In this document: one piece after another, positions 46,331 to 56,239 of the stretch
Position numbering within the stretch: position 1 is the stretch's first letter
Layout of the letters: the number at the start of each line of letters is the position of its first letter
Assembly (NCBI RefSeq): GCF_003023845.1
Contig: NZ_PYFT01000001.1
Coordinates: 2,356,001-2,420,000 of the forward strand
Source of the DNA: Adhaeribacter arboris
GTDB lineage: Bacteria; Bacteroidota; Bacteroidia; Cytophagales; Hymenobacteraceae
Length of the DNA stretch: 64,000 bases
Direction: 5' to 3'
The notes under the pieces: generated by a model
The model's database searches: none
Told to the model about the DNA's origin: nothing
The model's input: only the letters and a program-made list of their open reading frames with translations
Position numbers and translations under genes: made by a program

Positions 46331-46458
46331 AACCTGCTGGTAAGAGTAATAAAAGCTAACTTGCTTTTAGTTAAAAGCGCCTGTTCCAAGAAGTGCAGTT
46401 AAATAAAAATTTAAAACTTCCGGTGCTAAATCCACCTGATTATATATAAGATTACCAC

Positions 46459-47553
46459 ATGAAATCTATTTATATCTTTCTATTTATAATTACTTCCCAA
46501 CTTACCTACGCGCAAACAGATACCGTAAGTACTGCTCCTGATAAAGTAACCTTCAGCGGATTTGCCGATGTGTATTACGCGTATGATTTTAATAAACCGC
46601 AATCGCACGAACGGCCGGGCTTTTTGTACAACCACAACCGCCACAACGAATTTAACGTGAACCTGGCTTTTCTAAAAGCCGCATATACTTCCGATCGAGT
46701 ACGCGGTAACCTGGCGATAATGGCCGGTACGTACGCCCAGTATAACTTAGCCGCCGAGCAGGATGTATTAAAAAATATTTTCGAGGCGAATGCGGGGATG
46801 CGGTTAGCGCCCAAGCTGTGGCTCGATGCCGGTATTTTTGCCTCGCACATTGGTCTGGAAAGCGCTATCTCCAAAGATAATTATACCTTAACCCGCAGCC
46901 TGGCTGCCGAAAATACGCCTTACTACGAAAGCGGGGCCAAGTTAACCTACGAGGCTGGCCGCCAATGGGTATTTACCGGATTGGTACTAAACGGTTGGCA
47001 GAATATCCGGGAACCGGAAGGGAACTCCAGCAAAGCCATTGGTACCCAAATTCAGTTTAAACCTACCGACAAAATTCTGCTTAATTCGAGTACTTTCATT
47101 GGGAACGAGAAACCGGACAGCGTGAAACAACAGCGCTATTTTCACGATTTTTACGCTACTTTTCAGATAAGCAACCAATTGAAACTAGCGGCTATTTTTG
47201 ACATCGGGGCCGAGCAGCGAGCAAATACCGGAAGTGATAATACCAACCGCGATAAATATAATACCTGGTTTAACCCCACTTTATTAGTGCATTACAATTT
47301 CACGGACCAAGTAGGTTTAGGCGCGCGCGCCGAGTATTACCACGACCCCAACGGCGTTATTATCAGCAGCGGTACCCCCAACGGATTTAAAACAATGGGT
47401 TATTCCCTGAACCTGGATTACGCGCCAACCAGTAACGTATTAATGCGGGTAGAAGGCCGCGTGCTCGACAGCCAAGACGCCATTTTTACGCGCAACAGCC
47501 AAGCCGAAGATAAATCCAGCGCAATTACTACTTCTATCGCCATTTCGTTTTAA
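46459..47553 (+). CDS. Outer-membrane porin associated with the Kdp locus
   Basis: 364 residues with a signal peptide (MKSIYIFLFIITSQLTYAQ). The mature part alternates short hydrophobic strands with charged turns and ends in ITTSIAISF, a C-terminal phenylalanine typical of beta-barrels. FSGFADVYYAYDFNKPQ and AANTPYYESGAKLTYE-like blocks match BBP2-type porins that accompany kdp genes in Bacteroidota. Its role may be potassium or solute entry through the outer membrane. This placement between kdpC and the kdpD sensor recurs in related clusters as I recall them. Confidence 0.8.
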   Translation: MKSIYIFLFIITSQLTYAQTDTVSTAPDKVTFSGFADVYYAYDFNKPQSHERPGFLYNHNRHNEFNVNLAFLKAAYTSDRVRGNLAIMAGTYAQYNLAAEQDVLKNIFEANAGMRLAPKLWLDAGIFASHIGLESAISKDNYTLTRSLAAENTPYYESGAKLTYEAGRQWVFTGLVLNGWQNIREPEGNSSKAIGTQIQFKPTDKILLNSSTFIGNEKPDSVKQQRYFHDFYATFQISNQLKLAAIFDIGAEQRANTGSDNTNRDKYNTWFNPTLLVHYNFTDQVGLGARAEYYHDPNGVIISSGTPNGFKTMGYSLNLDYAPTSNVLMRVEGRVLDSQDAIFTRNSQAEDKSSAITTSIAISF

Positions 47554-47639
47554 GTAAAAAACAAATAGCTATGAACTATTTCAACTTAAATTACTGCGAT
47601 AACCTTTTTCTATTCAATGGTTTAACTAAATATAAGTCT

Positions 47640-47700
47640 AGCGTCTAGTAGCTAATAGCTAATAGCTAACATCTAACATCCAGATACTTGTGTCTATTTA
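47640..47700. repeat. Short direct repeats before the kdpD gene
   Basis: TAGTAGCTAATAGCTAATAG-CTAACATCTAACATC: four near-identical 8-mers (AGCTAATA-like). A related TAGATGTTAGATATTAGATG occurs in the other orientation at about 60088-60107. Neither has an obvious function. Confidence 0.6.
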
Positions 47701-47706
47701 ACTAAT

Positions 47707-48828
47707 ATGCCGGAAAAAGAGCAATCGGTGCAACATTTCCTCGACCTCATACAGAAGTCGAAACGGGGAAAATTTAAAATTTACATTGGCATGAGCGCCG
47801 GCGTGGGTAAAACGTACCGCATGCTGCAAGAAGCCCACGCGTTGCTTAAAAATAACATCGACGTGCAAATTGGCTACATTGAAACGCATAACCGCCCGGA
47901 AACGCACCAGTTATTAGCGGGTTTACCCATTATCTCGCGGCGTAAGTTGTTTTACAAAGGCAAAGAACTGGAAGAAATGGACGTAGCCGCCATTTTAACT
48001 ATTCACCCGGAAGTAGTGCTGGTAGATGAGCTGGCCCACACCAATGTTGAAGGCTCCAAAAACGAAAAACGGTGGCAGGACGTGGTTGAACTGATTAATG
48101 CCGGAGTCAATGTAATTAGCGCGGTAAACATCCAGCACCTGGAAAGTTTAAACGCCGAAATTGAAGAAATTACCGGCATCCAGATAAAAGAACGGGTGCC
48201 CGACCGGGTGCTGCGCCTGGCCGACGAAGTGGTAAACATTGATTTAACCGCCGAAGAATTAATAACCCGTTTAAAAGAAGGGAAAATCTACGACAAATCG
48301 AAGATTGAAATTGCGCTGAGTAATTTTTTTAAAACCGAGAAAATACTGCAGCTCCGCGAAATGGCTCTACGCGAAGTGGCGCACCAGGTAGAACGTAAAA
48401 TAGAAGCGGAAATTCCGGCCATTAACCAGTTAAAGCCCGAACGGTTTATGGCTTGCATTAGTACCAACGATGCGTCGGCTAAAAAAATGATTCGCAAAAC
48501 GGCTCGGCTGGCCTCGTATTACAGTTCGCCCTGGCTGGTGTTATACGTGCAAACGGCCCGCGAAGCCGGCGATAAAATAGGCTTAGCGGCGCAGCGGCAT
48601 TTAATCAATAACATGAAATTAGCCACCCAACTGGGCGCCGAAGTAGTAAAAGTTAAAAGCGACGACGTAGCCCAGGCCATTGTAGATACAGCCGCGCAAA
48701 AGCAAATTACTACGGTTTGCATGGGTAAACCGCATTTAAGTTTAATCCAGTACGTGTTTAAGCAAAGCATTTTCAGCAAATTACTGCAGCAATTACCCCC
48801 CGAAACCGACCTTGTAATTTTAGCCTGA
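47707..48828 (+). CDS. kdpD: KdpD N-terminal sensor module (stand-alone)
   Basis: 373 residues. The KdpD sensor domain (KFKIYIGMSAGVGKTYRMLQEA, with GMSAGVGKT Walker A; VVLVDELAHTNVEGSKNEKRWQDVVELINAGVNVISAVNIQHLESLN) is followed by a UspA-like domain (SDDVAQAIVDTAAQKQITTVCMGK). The transmembrane, kinase and ATPase parts of full-length KdpD are missing and are supplied by the next gene, whose ATG overlaps this stop by one nucleotide (TGATG). It would sense potassium limitation in the cytoplasm. Confidence 0.93.
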   Translation: MPEKEQSVQHFLDLIQKSKRGKFKIYIGMSAGVGKTYRMLQEAHALLKNNIDVQIGYIETHNRPETHQLLAGLPIISRRKLFYKGKELEEMDVAAILTIHPEVVLVDELAHTNVEGSKNEKRWQDVVELINAGVNVISAVNIQHLESLNAEIEEITGIQIKERVPDRVLRLADEVVNIDLTAEELITRLKEGKIYDKSKIEIALSNFFKTEKILQLREMALREVAHQVERKIEAEIPAINQLKPERFMACISTNDASAKKMIRKTARLASYYSSPWLVLYVQTAREAGDKIGLAAQRHLINNMKLATQLGAEVVKVKSDDVAQAIVDTAAQKQITTVCMGKPHLSLIQYVFKQSIFSKLLQQLPPETDLVILA

Positions 48829-50585
48829 TGAATATTAAAACCAAACTCTCACTCGGCTTAAGCTTTTTATTCGCGGTAATTTTATTGCTGGCCGGGCTAG
48901 GAGCCTACTATGCCAACCGGCTCGCCGCCGAATCGAAAGAAGTTTTAAAAGATAATTACGAATCGCTGGAGTATGGTAAAAATATGCTGCAAGCCTCCGA
49001 GGTGTTTTTATTAGCCGATACCAGTGCATATCCACTAGCTATCAAAACTTTTGAAACCAATCTGCAGCGGCAATTAAATAATCTCACGGAAGTAGGCGAG
49101 CAGGAAATTACCTTGTCGGTTAATGAAAATTTCGATGCTCTGAAAAAGGAACTAGTTCCCAAAAAAGACCAAGGTACGGTCAACTCTTTAATAGCTGCCA
49201 TCCGGCAAGATGTATTTCAATTAACGGATATTAACATGCAGGCTATTGTTCGTAAAAATAATGTGGCCCAAAAAACGGCCGACCGGGTAATTATGTACCT
49301 GGTTATTATTGGTACGTTCAGCATTCTGGTTACGCTCACGTTTATTATTAATTTTCCGGGGTATATTGCCAATCCTATCCGGGAATTATCCGAAAGTATT
49401 AAGCAGATTGCTAACCGCAACTACGAGCAACGGCTGCACTTTGCGGCCAACGACGAATTTGGCGAATTAGCCGATGCTTTTAACCAAATGGCCCGCAAAC
49501 TCGACGAATACGAACACAGCAACCTGGCCCGGATCATGTTCGAAAAGCGCCGCATCGAAACCATTATCAACAACATGTCGGACGCGATTATTGGACTGGA
49601 TGAGAAAAACACCATTCTATTCTCGAACAACGAAGCTACTTTACTGCTGGGCTTAACCGATGCGGACCTGGTAGGAAAATACGCTCCCGACGTAGCCCTG
49701 CATAACGATTTATTACGCCATTTGCTCTCGGAAAACGGGCAAGAGCCGCTGAAGATTTTTGATGATGGCAAGGAAAGTTACTTTGCGAAAGATGTAATTG
49801 GCATTAAGTCACCCACTACGGCCACCGAAACCGAAAAAGTAATCGGTCAGGTAATTATTTTAAAAAATATTACTCAGTTCCGGGAGCTCGACCTGGCAAA
49901 AACGAATTTTATTGCCACCATTTCGCACGAATTGAAAACGCCCATTTCGTCGATTAAAATGAGCTTAAAATTGCTGCGCGACGAACGGGTCGGGTCGGTT
50001 AATCCGGAGCAGCAAAAATTATTAGAACACATTACCGAGGACAGCGACCGGCTTCTGCGCATTACCGGCGAGTTACTCAATTTAGCGCAAGTTGAAACCG
50101 GGAATATTCAGCTGCATTGCCGCCAAACGCTGCCCAAAGAAATTATTCAGTATGCCGTTCAAGCCATCCGGTTCCAAGCGGAGCAAAAGCAAGTAAAATT
50201 AGAAACGAATATTCCAAATGAATTGCCCCCGGTAAACAGCGATTTAGAGAAAACGGCCTGGGTGCTGGTAAACTTTTTATCTAATGCCATCCGGTATAGC
50301 CCGGAACAAGCCAGCATTATTATTAGTGCGGGGTACGTTACCTCTGCCAGCAACCGGTTTGTGCGCTTTTCGGTGCAGGATTTTGGCCGGGGCATCGATG
50401 CCCGCTACAAAGACCGGATTTTCGATAAATTTTTTCAGGTGCCGGACGCTGATTCGATTAAAGGGGGAACGGGCTTGGGCTTAGCTATTTCCAAAGAATT
50501 TATTACGGCCCAGGGCGGCGCTATTTGGGTGGAAAGCGAATTAGGCGAAGGTTCTGTTTTTAGTTTTAGTTTGCCGGTAGGTTAA
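48828..50585 (+). CDS. Membrane histidine kinase, partner of KdpD module
   Basis: 585 residues. TM1 (about 8-28) and TM2 (about 155-175) enclose a helical periplasmic region; HAMP (about 178-230), a PAS-like domain (240-350), then HisKA with H367 in FIATISHELKTPISSIKMSLKLL and the ATPase domain with N box VLVNFLSNAIRYSPEQ and GTGLGLAISKEFI. It is a complete sensor kinase, fused genetically but not physically to the KdpD N-terminal module through overlapping codons. Its natural phosphoacceptor is probably the sigma-54 regulator at 34749. Confidence 0.93.
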   Translation: MNIKTKLSLGLSFLFAVILLLAGLGAYYANRLAAESKEVLKDNYESLEYGKNMLQASEVFLLADTSAYPLAIKTFETNLQRQLNNLTEVGEQEITLSVNENFDALKKELVPKKDQGTVNSLIAAIRQDVFQLTDINMQAIVRKNNVAQKTADRVIMYLVIIGTFSILVTLTFIINFPGYIANPIRELSESIKQIANRNYEQRLHFAANDEFGELADAFNQMARKLDEYEHSNLARIMFEKRRIETIINNMSDAIIGLDEKNTILFSNNEATLLLGLTDADLVGKYAPDVALHNDLLRHLLSENGQEPLKIFDDGKESYFAKDVIGIKSPTTATETEKVIGQVIILKNITQFRELDLAKTNFIATISHELKTPISSIKMSLKLLRDERVGSVNPEQQKLLEHITEDSDRLLRITGELLNLAQVETGNIQLHCRQTLPKEIIQYAVQAIRFQAEQKQVKLETNIPNELPPVNSDLEKTAWVLVNFLSNAIRYSPEQASIIISAGYVTSASNRFVRFSVQDFGRGIDARYKDRIFDKFFQVPDADSIKGGTGLGLAISKEFITAQGGAIWVESELGEGSVFSFSLPVG

Positions 50586-50716
50586 TAGTATACATTAGCA
50601 TGTTTCCCGCCCGTAAATTGCTCGCAGCCTACTTTGGGTCTGTGCTTCTAATTCCTTTTTTCGGATGATGTACCTACGTTAAAAATAAAGCATAAACTTA
50701 TTATTACTATCCTAAA

Positions 50717-51271
50717 ATGAAAACACGAAATAAACTTAAATTTAGTTTTTGGCTGCTCTTCGGTTTAGTAGTTCTGGGAGGAGCGCTGTCCTTGTATTAC
50801 CTGCGCCAAATCGCCCGGAGCTCAGAGATTATCCTGAAAGACAATTATAATACTTTAACCATGACTCGAGAGATGCGAAAAGTTTTGGACAATAATGACG
50901 TACCTCTATCTGAATCAGCCACCCGGAAGTTTACGGAGGAACTAGTAAAAGAAGAAAACAACATTACGGAAAAAGGTGAAGCGGAAGCGGTTGCCCGGTT
51001 ACGGCAAAGTTTTACGGTAATGAGCAATAATGCCATCACCTTAGCTGCCAGGCAACAAGCCGCCCGCTCGGCCCAATCGGCGATCCACGAAATTGAGGAA
51101 CTGAATATGCAAGCGGTACTTGTAAAAACTAATACCGCTCAAAAAACAATTAAGCACGCTACCATTTATTTAAGTTTGATTGGCGGCATTACGTTTCTAA
51201 TTATGTTCAGTTTTATATTCAACCTGCCCGACCTGATTAATGCCAGTATTAAAGAGCAAGTAGCGCATTAA
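50717..51271 (+). CDS. Kinase-less sensor paralogue of the Kdp histidine kinase
   Basis: 184 residues. It aligns with residues 1-180 of the preceding kinase: LKFSFWLLFGLVVLGGALSLYYLRQIA, then SSEIILKDNYNTL against ESKEVLKDNYESL, and EELNMQAVLVKTNTAQKTIKHATIYLSLIG against TDINMQAIVRKNNVAQKTADRVIMYLVIIG. Two TMs and the helical periplasmic domain are present; HAMP, PAS and kinase domains are absent. The frame ends cleanly, so it is not an obvious truncation of a longer gene. It might pair with the kinase and tune signalling. Confidence 0.75.
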   Translation: MKTRNKLKFSFWLLFGLVVLGGALSLYYLRQIARSSEIILKDNYNTLTMTREMRKVLDNNDVPLSESATRKFTEELVKEENNITEKGEAEAVARLRQSFTVMSNNAITLAARQQAARSAQSAIHEIEELNMQAVLVKTNTAQKTIKHATIYLSLIGGITFLIMFSFIFNLPDLINASIKEQVAH

Positions 51272-51416
51272 AAAATTAATCTGGCTTAATCGTAGTTATT
51301 ATTAAAAATGTAAAATTTTGCTTTATTCTATCGTAATTTCCCGGCCTTACTCAAGCAGGAAAGTATTGGCTGATAGTAAATAGAAATTAAGTTTTCCCAT
51401 AACACGTTATAAGCAC

Positions 51417-51461
51417 CAGCTGTTTGTTGGAGCCTTGTAAAGGCTCCAACAAACAGCTGGG
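51417..51461. repeat. Perfect 21-bp inverted repeat with 3-nt loop
   Basis: CCAGCTGTTTGTTGGAGCCTT (51417-51437), loop GTA and its exact complement (51441-51461). No T tract follows, so it is not an ordinary terminator. The surrounding 51272-51684 region has no convincing gene, though a frame beginning in the repeat is open for 65 codons. Confidence 0.85.
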
Positions 51462-51684
51462 GAGAGTAGTATACACTTACTATCCAATCTTTGGAAGCTA
51501 CTATTTGGTAGCTAAAAACAAGAATTATAGAGAAGCGCTCAAAAGTTTATTTTCCTGTAGATCCGCTACGCCTGCGTCAGTAAGCCAAACAGGTAGAACA
51601 TCCAGCCTAAGCCCTACGTAACAGGTTTTATATTTAATTCCGCCTGGCTACAAACGAAAAGCTTGCTATTTTGAAAATATTTAC

Positions 51685-53457
51685 ATGGATAAAGGAGATT
51701 TAACGCATGCCATTGCTCCCGCGCACGCGCCTAAATTAAAAGAGCTTCCGGCAACTGCTATTTGCGGTAACGACATTACTTCTTCTTGTTTATACGTATC
51801 AGCGCTGGCTATTATTTACGCCGGGCAATATGCCTGGATCGCATTATTAATGGTAGGGGCCGTGTTGTTTTTATTCCGGAAAATTTACGGCGAAGTAGTA
51901 GGGGCTTTACCCTTAAACGGCGGCGCTTACAATGCCTTGTTAAATACTACCAGTAAACGAACCGCTTCGCTGGCCGCTTGCCTTACCTTATTGTCTTACA
52001 TGGCTACCGCCGTTATTTCGGCGAGTGAAGCCATGCATTACGTGCATCACCTGTGGGAAGGCTTGCCCGTTATGTACGCCACTATTGGTTTATTGGCCAT
52101 TTTTATGGGTTTAACTATTATGGGTATTGGCGAATCTTCCTTTGTGGCGGTCATTATTTTTATCACCCACATTAGTACGCTTATCTTACTCATTCTAGTG
52201 GGCGTTATTTTTCTATTTCATCACGGCTTCGATACGTTTGCGGCTAATTTCGCGCAGCCTTTGCCGGGAGGCAGCATTTGGCGGGCTTTATTTTTTGGTT
52301 TTGCCGCGGCCATGCTGGGCATTTCGGGCTTCGAGAGTTCGGCTAATTTTGTGGAGGAACAAGAGCGGGGCGTTTTCCCGAAAACCTTACGCAACATGTG
52401 GCTGGCCGTTACTATATTTAATCCGCTTACGGCTTTTCTGGTGCTGGCCATAATTCCGATGCGCGCGGTACCCGAGCATCAGGCCGCTTTACTGGCGTAT
52501 ATTGGCGAAGTGGCCGGCGGACAATGGTTGGCGATCTTGGTATCGGTAAATGCGGCTATGGTCCTGAGTGGAGCGGTTTTAACGTCGTACGTGGGCGTAA
52601 CCGGTTTAGTGCACCGCATGACGCTGGACCGCTGTTTGCCCCAGTTTTTACTCATTACCAACCGGCGCGGCACGGCTTACTTGATTATGGTGGCCTTTTT
52701 TCTGTTGTGCGTATCTATACTTTTAATTACCAAAGGTGATTTAGGGGCTTTAGCCGGGGTTTATACCATTTCATTCTTGTCGGTAATGGCTTTGTTTGGG
52801 GTGGGCAATATACTGCTCAAACTGCGGCGCGACCAGTTGCCGCGCCCGGTACGCGCTTCGGGGTGGGCTTTGTTTGTGGCGATTGGCGCCGTAGTAGCCG
52901 CCTTGGTGGGTAATGCCATTCTAAACCCGCCGTACTTATTTGTATTTTTAAAATATTTCATTCCCACGGTGGCTCTCGTTTATTTTATGCTGTACCGCAC
53001 TACTTTGCTGCGGATGTTTACTTACCTGGTAAAGCAGTTCGAAGGACCATTTTCGAAAATATTGCCTTTTACCTCGTACCGGCTGAAAAGAAAGATTACG
53101 GAAATAAACTCGCAGCAATTTGTATTTTTTACGCGGGGCGATAATATTGCCAACATTAACCAGGTAATGCGTTACATTGAAGATAACGAACACACCAACC
53201 GCATTAAAATTGTAAATGTGCTGGGCGACAACGAACAGCCGCCGAAAAAACTAATGCACGAAGTAGACGTGCTGGACCGGGCTTACCCGGATATGGACGT
53301 AGATTTTATTGTTCTCAAAGGGCATTTTGGTCCCCAATTAATTGATGAGTTATCTAAAAAGTGGAATATACCCAAAAACTTTATGTTCATTGGTTCGCCT
53401 GGTCAACGGTTTCATTATGGTTTACAAGAACTGGGTGGGGTACGATTGGTAATTTAA
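51685..53457 (+). CDS. APC-family amino acid permease with soluble C-terminal domain
   Basis: 590 residues: about twelve membrane helices over residues 20-440, beginning LPATAICGNDITSSCLYVSALAIIYAG, with the GGAYNALLN turn typical of APC permeases. The last 120 residues (KITEINSQQFVFFTRGDNIANINQVMRYIE … GLQELGGVRLVI) form a soluble domain of Usp/TrkA-like alternating beta-alpha pattern. It lies between the Kdp signalling genes and kup, so it may carry cations or amino acids in potassium homeostasis. Confidence 0.85.
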   Translation: MDKGDLTHAIAPAHAPKLKELPATAICGNDITSSCLYVSALAIIYAGQYAWIALLMVGAVLFLFRKIYGEVVGALPLNGGAYNALLNTTSKRTASLAACLTLLSYMATAVISASEAMHYVHHLWEGLPVMYATIGLLAIFMGLTIMGIGESSFVAVIIFITHISTLILLILVGVIFLFHHGFDTFAANFAQPLPGGSIWRALFFGFAAAMLGISGFESSANFVEEQERGVFPKTLRNMWLAVTIFNPLTAFLVLAIIPMRAVPEHQAALLAYIGEVAGGQWLAILVSVNAAMVLSGAVLTSYVGVTGLVHRMTLDRCLPQFLLITNRRGTAYLIMVAFFLLCVSILLITKGDLGALAGVYTISFLSVMALFGVGNILLKLRRDQLPRPVRASGWALFVAIGAVVAALVGNAILNPPYLFVFLKYFIPTVALVYFMLYRTTLLRMFTYLVKQFEGPFSKILPFTSYRLKRKITEINSQQFVFFTRGDNIANINQVMRYIEDNEHTNRIKIVNVLGDNEQPPKKLMHEVDVLDRAYPDMDVDFIVLKGHFGPQLIDELSKKWNIPKNFMFIGSPGQRFHYGLQELGGVRLVI

Positions 53458-53726
53458 CCGGGGATAGAAGTAGTTATGCAAACAGGCTTTTCTTATGCGC
53501 CCGTACCAGTAAAAGAAGGCTATATAAATAAATTAGTAATTACCTTTGTGCGGTATTCATGACCAAAATTATTACCTGGTTATTCATTCACCTGAACAAA
53601 GTCAGATGCTGGTTTTTCCTTCTCACCATCTTACTTTATTATTACCCTATAAATAATTACAACCTTCCATTCGCAACAAAGTTATAAAGGGAGGCAGTTA
53701 GTACGATATGTTGATTTATTGTAAAA

Positions 53727-55679
53727 ATGTCAAAAAACCATAATCACTCGCATAACCGGCTTTCTACGGCCGGTTTACTAATTGCTCTGGGTATTATCTA
53801 CGGCGATATAGGTACTTCGCCGTTGTACGTTATGAAAGCCATCATCTTGAGTGGGGGCAGTATTGTGAATCTGGAGTTAGTTTACGGCGGCGTTTCCTGC
53901 GTTTTCTGGACGATAACCTTGCAAACCACCCTGAAATACGTGGTACTTACTTTACGGGCCGATAATAACGGGGAAGGGGGTATTTTTTCGTTGTATACTC
54001 TGGTGCGGCGCAAAGCCAAATGGCTCATTATTCCGGCTATTATCGGGGGAAGCGCTTTGCTGGCCGATGGTATTATTACGCCTCCTATTTCGGTGTCGTC
54101 GGCGATAGAAGGATTACGCATTATTAATCCCGATCTGCCCACGGTACCTATTGTACTGGCTATTTTAACGGTATTATTTATTGCGCAAAGCTTCGGTACA
54201 CAAATAGTAGGTAAAGCTTTCGGACCCATCATGTTTATTTGGTTTACCATGCTGGCGGTACTGGGAATCACGAATATTCTGGATCATCCGGAAGTACTAA
54301 AAGCCATTAATCCGTATCACGCCTACCGCTTGCTGGTGCTTTACCCGGGAGGCTTTTGGCTGTTAGGCGCGGTTTTTTTGTGTACCACCGGAGCCGAAGC
54401 TTTGTACTCCGACCTAGGGCATTGCGGCCGCGAAAATATCCGGATTAGCTGGATTTTTGTAAAAACTTGTTTGCTGTTAAATTACTTTGGCCAGGCCGCC
54501 TGGTTATCGCAGCACCTGAATCAAAAACTGGGGGAGAACGACAATCCCTTTTATGGTGTCATGCCCGATTGGTTTTTAATCATCGGGATTGTTATTGCTA
54601 CTATTGCCGCTATTATCGCCAGTCAGGCCTTAATTACGGGTTCTTTTACTTTAATCGGCGAAGCCATCCGGCTTAATTTGTGGCCCAAAGTACGCTTAAT
54701 TTACCCTACTAATGTAAAAGGACAGTTATTTGTACCCAGCGTTAATAAATTATTGTGGGCGGGTTGCGTGGCCGTGGTACTGTACTTTCAGGAATCTACT
54801 AACATGGAAGCTGCTTACGGCTTATCCATTACGGTAACCATGCTGGCTACTACTATTTTAATGAGTTATTATTTATATCTGAAGAAATTTTCTAAGCTGA
54901 TCATTTATTTATTTTTAGGTATTTATTTAACGATTGAGGTGTCTTTTCTGATAGCTAATTTACTAAAATTCCCGCACGGGGGCTGGGTATCGGTAGCTAT
55001 TGGTTTGCTCCTGATTACCGTGATGTATACCTGGATTCGCTCTTTTTACATTAAGCGCCGCTTAACGGAAGAGGTAAGATTAGATCGTTATATAGAACCC
55101 TTAAAAGAATTAAGCGAAGATGAATCTATTCCCAAATACTCGACGCATTTAATATACATGACCAGTGCCGAACGTAAAAGCGATATTGAATCTAAAATTA
55201 TTTATTCTATTTTTCAGAAACGCCCCAAAAGGGCCGATATCTACTGGTTTCTGCACGTAAATACCACCGACGATCCGTACACGATGGAATATAAAGTGCA
55301 TCATATTGCAAAAAACGATATTATCCGGGTAGATTTTAATCTAGGCTTCCGGGTAGAGCAACGCATTAACTTATACTACCGGAAAGTGGTGGAGAACCTG
55401 GTGAAAAATAAAGAAGTGGATATTACCAGTCGGTACGAATCTTTAAGTAAACAGAATGTAATCGGCGACTTCCGGTTTGTGGTACTCGAAAAGTACTTAT
55501 CCGTCGAAAATGACCTGCCTTTGGATGAAAAGCTAATTATGCAAGCCTATTATTATATTAAAGATTTTACCGCTTCCGAAGACAAGTGGTTTGGCCTGGA
55601 TACCAGTTCGGTTAAAATTGAAAAAGTACCCTTAGTCATTAATCCCATCCACAATGTAGATTTAAAACGCGTAGAGTAA
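53727..55679 (+). CDS. kup: Kup-family potassium uptake protein
   Basis: 650 residues. GLLIALGIIYGDIGTSPLYVMKAI and NGEGGIFSLYTLVRRKAKW are KUP signatures; about twelve membrane helices are followed by a soluble C-terminal domain (from about 450). Kup imports K+ with protons and gives the cell a constitutive low-affinity route beside the induced Kdp system. It stands 270 bp after the APC gene, with its own upstream region. Confidence 0.95.
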   Translation: MSKNHNHSHNRLSTAGLLIALGIIYGDIGTSPLYVMKAIILSGGSIVNLELVYGGVSCVFWTITLQTTLKYVVLTLRADNNGEGGIFSLYTLVRRKAKWLIIPAIIGGSALLADGIITPPISVSSAIEGLRIINPDLPTVPIVLAILTVLFIAQSFGTQIVGKAFGPIMFIWFTMLAVLGITNILDHPEVLKAINPYHAYRLLVLYPGGFWLLGAVFLCTTGAEALYSDLGHCGRENIRISWIFVKTCLLLNYFGQAAWLSQHLNQKLGENDNPFYGVMPDWFLIIGIVIATIAAIIASQALITGSFTLIGEAIRLNLWPKVRLIYPTNVKGQLFVPSVNKLLWAGCVAVVLYFQESTNMEAAYGLSITVTMLATTILMSYYLYLKKFSKLIIYLFLGIYLTIEVSFLIANLLKFPHGGWVSVAIGLLLITVMYTWIRSFYIKRRLTEEVRLDRYIEPLKELSEDESIPKYSTHLIYMTSAERKSDIESKIIYSIFQKRPKRADIYWFLHVNTTDDPYTMEYKVHHIAKNDIIRVDFNLGFRVEQRINLYYRKVVENLVKNKEVDITSRYESLSKQNVIGDFRFVVLEKYLSVENDLPLDEKLIMQAYYYIKDFTASEDKWFGLDTSSVKIEKVPLVINPIHNVDLKRVE

Positions 55680-56239
55680 AGCAAGCGAATAAGGGTTTCT
55701 ATAAATTAATAGCAGACTAAAATAAAAAACGTATTAGAGTTTTGGTCTCTGAGGCTGGTCCCCGTCTCCAAGTTATGGTGCTGATGCGTTTCCTCAACTT
55801 AGTTTGCTTCCCGGCTGGCCGCGTTAATTGGCTCTGCTAACCTGTTACGCGGAAGAATTAATAAAATTGTTGCTTTCCTGTTTACTGATTTTGTACTTTT
55901 ATAAAATACTACCTACTTCGCGGAAGAGCCCAACGGCTATTAGTGAAATAAAGCGAAGATTTAAGTTCTACCGGCTCAACTTGTTTCTCCTATCCAATGC
56001 ACGAGTAACTATTGGCTAGGAGTATTGCCCCCGATTATTTTTAAACTGTTCTTTTTTTAAGGCGACGCGCTCTAAAATGAACAGTCTGCTTCTACGACCT
56101 GACGAAAACTAAAAGCCAGTTAAAAAACAAATTCCGCCGCCTGTGGAGTAAAAGCTACCAACTACGCATTACTCTTTGCTTGTTTTTACTCGTTTCCGCA
56201 CCTTTCCTTTACCTTTTATCAATCCTTAATTATAAACTT
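55680..56239. other. Intergenic region with a repeat copy
   Basis: About 560 bp. Positions 55748-55838 carry copy 4 of the dispersed repeat. The rest holds no convincing gene; an open frame near 55828-56019 is short and has no similarity I know. Confidence 0.5.
55748..55838 (-). repeat. Dispersed intergenic repeat, copy 4 (partial)
   Basis: GAGGCTGGTCCCCGTCTCCA-AGTTATGGTGCTG then AACTTAGTTTGCTTCCCGGCTGGCC and TTGGCTC follow the same order as copy 2, in the same orientation, with more substitutions and no right end. Confidence 0.6.

Larger units (their letters stand above)
45616..46458. other. Repeat-rich intergenic region between kdpC and porin
   Basis: Contains the CCCCCTTTGAAGGGGG motif (about 45670-45700), repeat copy 2 (45789-46030) and copy 3 (46156-46330). 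No gene or RNA is evident. Confidence 0.6.

Noticed and set aside
47640-47700. Tandem 8-mers as binding sites for the Kdp regulator
   Set aside because: They lie before the kdpD gene but a related motif occurs at 60088 away from any potassium gene, so they look like general intergenic repeats.
51424-51621. 65-codon open frame beginning inside the perfect hairpin
   Set aside because: The start lies in a palindrome, the composition is not protein-like and no family is recognised.
53541-53548. TACCTTTG as a -7 promoter element for kup
   Set aside because: It fits TAnnTTTG but lies about 180 bp from the gene and has no -33 TTG at the right distance.
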